A stretch of 9,505 nt of DNA from the NCBI GenBank assembly GCA_035353235.1, contig DAOPZG010000105.1, positions 1-9,505 on the forward strand. Direction: 5' to 3'. Positions 6,327 to 9,505 of this stretch are shown piece by piece (position 1 is the stretch's first letter; each line of letters opens with the position of its first letter). A program made the translations under genes and the position numbers. This DNA is from CAXXOK01 sp035353235 (GTDB lineage: Bacteria; Bacillota; Clostridia; Christensenellales; Aristaeellaceae). The notes beneath the pieces were generated by a model. That model was not told the origin of the DNA and searched no databases. It was given only the letters and a program-made list of their open reading frames with translations.

Positions 6327-6355
6327 TTGCATTCGCGGGAAGCCCGCAGTATAAT
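6327..6355 (+). promoter_or_regulatory. Housekeeping promoter of the BMP-family gene
   Basis: TTGCAT (6327-6332) and a perfect TATAAT (6350-6355) are separated by 17 bases, with the transcript start expected near 6362. The spacer contains a palindrome GCGGG-AAG-CCCGC (6335-6347), which would place a bound repressor between -35 and -10. Confidence 0.85.
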
Positions 6356-6371
6356 AAAAAATGATGCAAGT

Positions 6372-6387
6372 GCGGCGGAAACGCCGC
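6372..6387 (+). promoter_or_regulatory. 5' UTR tetraloop hairpin of the BMP-family gene
   Basis: GCGGCG and CGCCGC form a perfect six-pair stem closed by a GAAA (GNRA) tetraloop about ten bases after the expected transcript start. It leaves the AAAGGATGG ribosome site (6412-6420) free. It most likely protects the 5' end of the message; it is too small to be a ligand-binding riboswitch by itself. Confidence 0.55.
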
Positions 6388-6427
6388 TGACCGTACAAAG
6401 GCCCGAATACGAAAGGATGGATCTACC

Positions 6428-7420
6428 ATGAAAAAACTTCTGGCAATCCTGCTGAGTGCCGTCCTGCTCCTTTCCTTCGCAACGTTTGCCTCCGCTGAAC
6501 AGAAAGCGCCGCTGAAGGTTGCGGTGTGCATCGCGGAAGCGTTGGGTGACCTTGGGTTCAACGACAGTGCTGACGCAGGGCTGAAAAAACTGGAAGCCGA
6601 CTTTGGCGTACAGGGCAGCATCGTTGAGTGCAAGAGCGACGCCAGTAAGTACCAGACCGCGCTGGTGGACGCTGCCGAAGCCAACGATGTGGTCGTAGCT
6701 GTCGGTTGGCAGTTCTGGGACGCACTGACTGCAGTGGTACCGGAGATGCCGGATACGAAATTCATTTTTGTGGATAACGGTCTGGATGGGGTTGGCAGCA
6801 ACCTGCTATCCATCACATATGCGGAAAACGAAGGCTCCTTCCTGGCCGGTTATATCGCCATGAAGACTTCCACTTCGCAGACTATCGGTTTCGTCGGTGG
6901 CGAGGACAGCGCTACCATTAACAACTTCTTCGTAGGTTACAAGCAGGGCGCACTGTATGCGAACGCCGATGGCAAAGTACTCGACGCCGTATACGCTGGG
7001 GATTACGATTCACCCGACGTTGGTAAAGAACTGGCCACCACCCTGTACAACAACGGCGCGGACGTAGTGTTTGCCGTGGCAGGCAAAACCGGTCTGGGCG
7101 TGTTTGACGCCGCCAAGGAGCAAAACAAGTATGCGATCGGCGTAGACAGCGACCAGAAATACATCGACCCTGATCACATCCTCTGCTCCATGAAAAAGGA
7201 CATTGGCGGTAGCGTTTACAGCGTTGTCGCCCAGTATATCAAGGACGGTACCTTTAATGGAGGCACGATCTGGGATGCGGACATGACCTCTGGTTTTGTC
7301 GGGATCGGCTATGGCGACGACACGATGACGCAGCAGGTATCGGATGATCTCAAGGCTGAAGTGAAGACCCTGACCGATAAGATCATCAGTGGTGAAATCG
7401 TGGTAGATACCACCCGGTAA
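6428..7420 (+). CDS. BMP/PnrA-family ABC transporter substrate-binding protein
   Basis: An exported binding protein of 330 residues from the BMP (Med/PnrA) family, which in characterised members binds purine nucleosides for an ABC importer. Residues 1-23 are a signal peptide ending ASA|E, with no lipobox cysteine, unlike most Gram-positive members. Family marks in order are GDLGFNDS (40-47), KFIFVDN (111-117), YAENEGSFLAGY (131-142), GFVGGED (154-160), VVFAVAGKTGLGVFDAA (213-229), AIGVDSDQ (236-243) and SMKKDIG (254-260). These line up with the ligand-contact regions of PnrA. Ligand identity is inferred from the family only; some BMP proteins take other compounds. It sits alone between its own promoter and terminator, so its ATPase and permeases must be encoded elsewhere. 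AAAGGATGG precedes ATG 6428. Confidence 0.92.
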   Translation: MKKLLAILLSAVLLLSFATFASAEQKAPLKVAVCIAEALGDLGFNDSADAGLKKLEADFGVQGSIVECKSDASKYQTALVDAAEANDVVVAVGWQFWDALTAVVPEMPDTKFIFVDNGLDGVGSNLLSITYAENEGSFLAGYIAMKTSTSQTIGFVGGEDSATINNFFVGYKQGALYANADGKVLDAVYAGDYDSPDVGKELATTLYNNGADVVFAVAGKTGLGVFDAAKEQNKYAIGVDSDQKYIDPDHILCSMKKDIGGSVYSVVAQYIKDGTFNGGTIWDADMTSGFVGIGYGDDTMTQQVSDDLKAEVKTLTDKIISGEIVVDTTR

Positions 7421-7439
7421 TCTTTCCTGGGTTGTACAG

Positions 7440-7470
7440 CGGCGGTTTCCTTTTGGAAACCGCCGTATTT
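7440..7470 (+). terminator. Rho-independent terminator after the BMP-family gene
   Basis: A perfect 11-pair stem (CGGCGGTTTCC 7440-7450 with 7455-7465) with a TTTT loop is followed by a T-rich tail (TATTTATGTTATTTT, 7466-7480). It begins 20 bases after the stop codon and makes the gene a single-gene transcript. Confidence 0.88.
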
Positions 7471-7492
7471 ATGTTATTTTCTGGTAGTCTTA

Positions 7493-7521
7493 TTCCCAAA
7501 AGAACCGGAATATGTTATAAT
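7493..7521 (+). promoter_or_regulatory. Promoter of the secreted-protein/hydrolase unit
   Basis: A perfect TATAAT (7516-7521) lies 17 bases after TTCCCA (7493-7498, four of six for a -35). The expected start near 7528 gives a leader of about 140 bases before the next gene. The preceding terminator makes a new promoter here necessary. Confidence 0.65.
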
Positions 7522-7566
7522 AATTTGAAACAATTCGAAGTGGACAGAAGCATAGAGAAATTTCAA

Positions 7567-7658
7567 CTGCATGGACCGATCGTTTGCAAGTTTCCGATGC
7601 AGATTTACACCGATAGCGGATGTTTTTCCGCCATTGCGTCGTTGTTATCCGCGGAGGG
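7567..7658 (+). promoter_or_regulatory. Structured leader with alternative pairings at the ribosome site
   Basis: CTGCATGGA (7567-7575) pairs with TCC-G-ATGCAG (7593-7602) with one bulged base and a 17-base loop. Next come four short arms: GCGGA (7616-7620), TCCGC (7627-7631), and the palindrome TCCGCGGA (7648-7655), which supplies another TCCGC and a second GCGGA that runs into the GGAGGG ribosome site (7653-7658). Arm 7627-7631 can pair either with 7616-7620, leaving the ribosome site open, or with 7651-7655, covering it. I recognise no known riboswitch class here. Confidence 0.4.
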
Positions 7659-7667
7659 ATGATATTG

Positions 7668-8339
7668 ATGAAAGCTCATCTGAAACGGACATTGGGCACA
7701 CTCCTTATAACCTTGCTGATCCTGGCGGCATTCCCCGCATTTGCGGTACAAAACACCGTGGCGGCATATGAGGCGATGCAGGCTTATCAGAAAGTGATCT
7801 ACGGAAGTAGCACGTACGTACAGTGCAATTCATTGGATCAGCAGTACACGGAAACCATGTTTAACACGAAAATCAACGCGTGGTATGGTTACTCCTTTGA
7901 TAAGCCGCTACAATACCGAAACTTTTGCGTTACCGATCTGGACGCGGATGGGATGCCGGAAATCATCCTCAGCCTGTCGGACGATTTTGGGTTTGAACTG
8001 CTGCGTTATGAAAGCGGAAAGGTCTATGGCTTTCCTTTCGTATATCGTGCGATGGAAGATGTTACATTAAACGGACATCTTGCGGGCAGCAACGGCGCGG
8101 CGGATAACGGCTGGTATAGCGTGCGTTTCAACAAAAACCAGTACCAGATCGCGAACAACTGCTGGCAAAGTACCAACGGTAATCAGCAGGTATACGAGGT
8201 GGCTGGCAAACAGGCGACAAAAGCCGATTTCGACGCTTGCTGCAAGCAGATCAAACAGGAAAAACGTCCCCTTTGGCTCAATCTGAACCAGAAAACGCTG
8301 GGCGTCGTGGTGAAGAAGTTCCAGACCGCTGCGAAATAA
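7668..8339 (+). CDS. Secreted protein of unknown function with a DxDxDG calcium-type motif
   Basis: A protein of 223 residues. Residues 1 to about 26 form a signal peptide (basic start, hydrophobic core, AFA|V cleavage). The only motif is CVTDLDADGMPEIILSLS (87-104), in which Asp90, Asp92, Asp94 and Glu98 have the spacing of the calcium loop seen in EF-hand, dockerin and VCBS/FG-GAP-type repeats. It is followed by a strand-rich stretch with 'RYESGKVYGFPF' (113-124). Uncharacterised clostridial exported proteins often carry such a single 'DLDxDGxxE(I/L)IL' segment; I know no assigned function. The chosen ATG at 7668 has GGAGGG nine bases upstream; in-frame ATGs at 7620 and 7659 fit neither the ribosome site nor the signal peptide. 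The hydrolase gene follows after 79 bases with no terminator, so the two are likely one operon. Confidence 0.8.
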   Translation: MKAHLKRTLGTLLITLLILAAFPAFAVQNTVAAYEAMQAYQKVIYGSSTYVQCNSLDQQYTETMFNTKINAWYGYSFDKPLQYRNFCVTDLDADGMPEIILSLSDDFGFELLRYESGKVYGFPFVYRAMEDVTLNGHLAGSNGAADNGWYSVRFNKNQYQIANNCWQSTNGNQQVYEVAGKQATKADFDACCKQIKQEKRPLWLNLNQKTLGVVVKKFQTAAK

Positions 8340-8345
8340 GCGGTC
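8324..8345 (+). repeat. Hairpin across the stop codon of the secreted-protein gene
   Basis: GACCGCT (8324-8330) and AGCGGTC (8339-8345) form a perfect seven-pair stem with an eight-base loop that contains most of the TAA stop. No T-run follows, so it is not a terminator. It could slow 3' decay or separate expression of the two genes; it could also be chance. Confidence 0.4.
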
Positions 8346-8418
8346 ACCATTCAGGCACCCTTCCCCGGCAGGACATTGACAGACAGCCAAAGGCTTCGGC
8401 GAAGAAGGAGTTGTTAAC

Positions 8419-9339
8419 ATGGGGGAAGCGATCATCGGCACAATGACTTCCGCAACAGGAGAAGCTTTGGAAAAACGAACCTGGCGGCCCGAGGGATCCC
8501 CACGCGCCGTAGTGCAGCTGGTACACGGCATGGCAGAGCATATTGCCCGGTATGACGATACCGCGAAACGCCTGAACGAAGCCGGTTATCTGGTCACAGG
8601 GCATACGCTGCCAGGGCACGGCAGCCACGCGAAAACGCTTGGATGGTTCGCTCCCCATCACGGCTGGGACTTGCTGGTGGAGGATGAACACACGCTGCGT
8701 CAGACGACCCAGCAGGAGGTTCCGGGACTCCCCTATTTCCTGCTGGGACACAGCATGGGCAGTTTTATTGTTCGTACCTACTGCCTGAAGTACGAGCAGG
8801 GGCTGAGCGGCGTGATCCTCTCCGGCACAGCGCACTTTGATGCGCCTCTGCTTGCCACCGCATTAAGCATCGCAAACCTGCAGTGTTTTTTGGGTGGAGA
8901 GAAGAAGCCCAGCCGATTACTGAACAACATGAGTTTCGCAGGCTATAACAAAGCTTTTGCTCCGGCTAGAACGGCGTTTGACTGGCTCAGCCGCGATCCT
9001 GACGTTGTGGATCGCTATGTAGCGGACCCTTATTGCGGCTTCGCATTCACAGCGGGCGGATACCGGGACCTGTTCCGTGGATTGAAGCAACTCTACCCCA
9101 AGAACCTGTCCACCATGGACCGGGATGTGCCAGTCCGCCTGTTCTCCGGCGCATGCGACCCGGTCGGTCAACAGGGCGTCGGCGTGAAAACTACGATGCG
9201 CGAACTGTTGGATGCCGGCGTGAAAGACGTAAGCCTGAAGCTGTACGAAGGCGCGCGACATGAAACCATGAACGAGACCAACCGGGACGAAGTATGGAAC
9301 GACCTGATCGGGTGGCTGGAAGAACAACTCCATGTTTGA
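8419..9339 (+). CDS. Alpha/beta hydrolase, monoacylglycerol lipase/lysophospholipase type (Hydrolase_4)
   Basis: A cytoplasmic serine hydrolase of 306 residues with no signal peptide. The catalytic triad is visible: Ser112 in the nucleophile elbow GHSMG (110-114), Asp247 (SGACDPVG, 243-250) and His281 (GARHETMNE, 278-286). The HGMAEH motif (36-41) supplies the oxyanion-hole region, and LPGHGSH (64-70) is typical of this family. A cap region (about 140-230) sits between the elbow and the acid residue. Family members hydrolyse monoacylglycerols, lysophospholipids or other carboxylic esters; the real substrate here is unknown. AAGGAG (8405-8410) stands eight bases before ATG 8419. It lies between two genes for exported proteins on the same strand, and the next gene starts 21 bases after its stop. 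Confidence 0.88.
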   Translation: MGEAIIGTMTSATGEALEKRTWRPEGSPRAVVQLVHGMAEHIARYDDTAKRLNEAGYLVTGHTLPGHGSHAKTLGWFAPHHGWDLLVEDEHTLRQTTQQEVPGLPYFLLGHSMGSFIVRTYCLKYEQGLSGVILSGTAHFDAPLLATALSIANLQCFLGGEKKPSRLLNNMSFAGYNKAFAPARTAFDWLSRDPDVVDRYVADPYCGFAFTAGGYRDLFRGLKQLYPKNLSTMDRDVPVRLFSGACDPVGQQGVGVKTTMRELLDAGVKDVSLKLYEGARHETMNETNRDEVWNDLIGWLEEQLHV

Positions 9340-9360
9340 TAAAAAGGGAGGTTCCAAACC

Positions 9361-9505
9361 ATGAAAAGAATCTGGTGTCTGCTGCTGGCCCTGTGCTTAT
9401 GTCTCTGCCTGAGCGCCTCGGCGGAAGAAACGCCTGTTCCCGCACCGTTTGATAACCCACGGGAAATCCATCTGGCAGCGGCCGGTCTGATGCTGTATGC
9501 TCCCG
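9361..9505 (+). CDS. N-terminus of an exported protein, cut by the window end
   Basis: ATG 9361 has AAGGGAGG (9344-9351) nine bases upstream and follows the hydrolase stop by 21 bases, so it belongs to the same operon. The 48 residues visible begin with a signal peptide rich in Leu and Cys (MKRIWCLLLALCLCLCLSASA, cleavage ASA|E near 21). None of the cysteines sits in a proper lipobox. A Pro-rich linker (EETPVPAPFDNP) follows, then the start of a folded part (REIHLAAAGLMLYAP). The family cannot be told from this piece. Confidence 0.7.
   Translation, partial: MKRIWCLLLALCLCLCLSASAEETPVPAPFDNPREIHLAAAGLMLYAP

Noticed and set aside
8376..8404. TTGACA at 8376 as a promoter for the hydrolase gene
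   Set aside because: No -10-like hexamer lies 16-18 bases downstream, so cotranscription with the previous gene is simpler.

Overview
The window looks like chromosomal DNA from a Bacillota (Clostridia-like) bacterium of medium GC, judged by eye at a little over 50%. The basis is strong AAGGAGG-type ribosome sites, near-consensus TTGACA/TATAAT promoters, hairpin-plus-T-run terminators and the protein families present. Short 'MKKLLAxLL...ASA|E' signal peptides resemble those of uncultured Christensenellales-type Clostridia, but this is an impression and not a placement. No mobile element, CRISPR array, tRNA or rRNA is visible.

Layout. (1) Bases 140-4063, plus strand: a complete sugar ABC importer of the ChvE-MmsA-MmsB (GguA/GguB) type. 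It has a binding protein, then a stable hairpin that probably acts as a partial terminator, then a double ATPase started by TTG, then a permease overlapping the ATPase stop by ATGA. A strong terminator closes the unit. (2) Bases 4150-6224, minus strand: a second unit that converges on the first. Its promoter (TTGACA-17-TATGAT) lies about 240 bases before a CorA-family magnesium transporter. An SDR reductase, possibly the EF-P-modifying YmfI type, follows CorA by 39 bases. The long leader carries a 32-codon ORF with a perfect Shine-Dalgarno, beginning M-D-A-D-P, and a row of stem-loops. (3) Bases 6309-7470, plus strand: a single-gene unit for a BMP/PnrA-family binding protein. It has a consensus promoter, LacI-type operator candidates, a 5' UTR hairpin and a strong terminator, but no ABC partner genes nearby. 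(4) Bases 7493-9505, plus strand: a promoter, a structured leader with mutually exclusive pairings around the ribosome site, a secreted protein with a DxDxDG calcium-type motif, an alpha/beta hydrolase of the monoacylglycerol-lipase type, and the start of another exported protein cut by the window end.

The most interesting part is the leader of the corA-SDR unit. A short, well-initiated ORF with an acidic/proline N-terminus ahead of a magnesium transporter recalls the MgtL and CorL leader peptides of enteric bacteria. It does not look like the M-box RNA usual in Bacillota. A possible EF-P modification enzyme in the same operon would fit a translation-based control circuit. The ORF and promoter are read from the sequence; the mechanism is inference.
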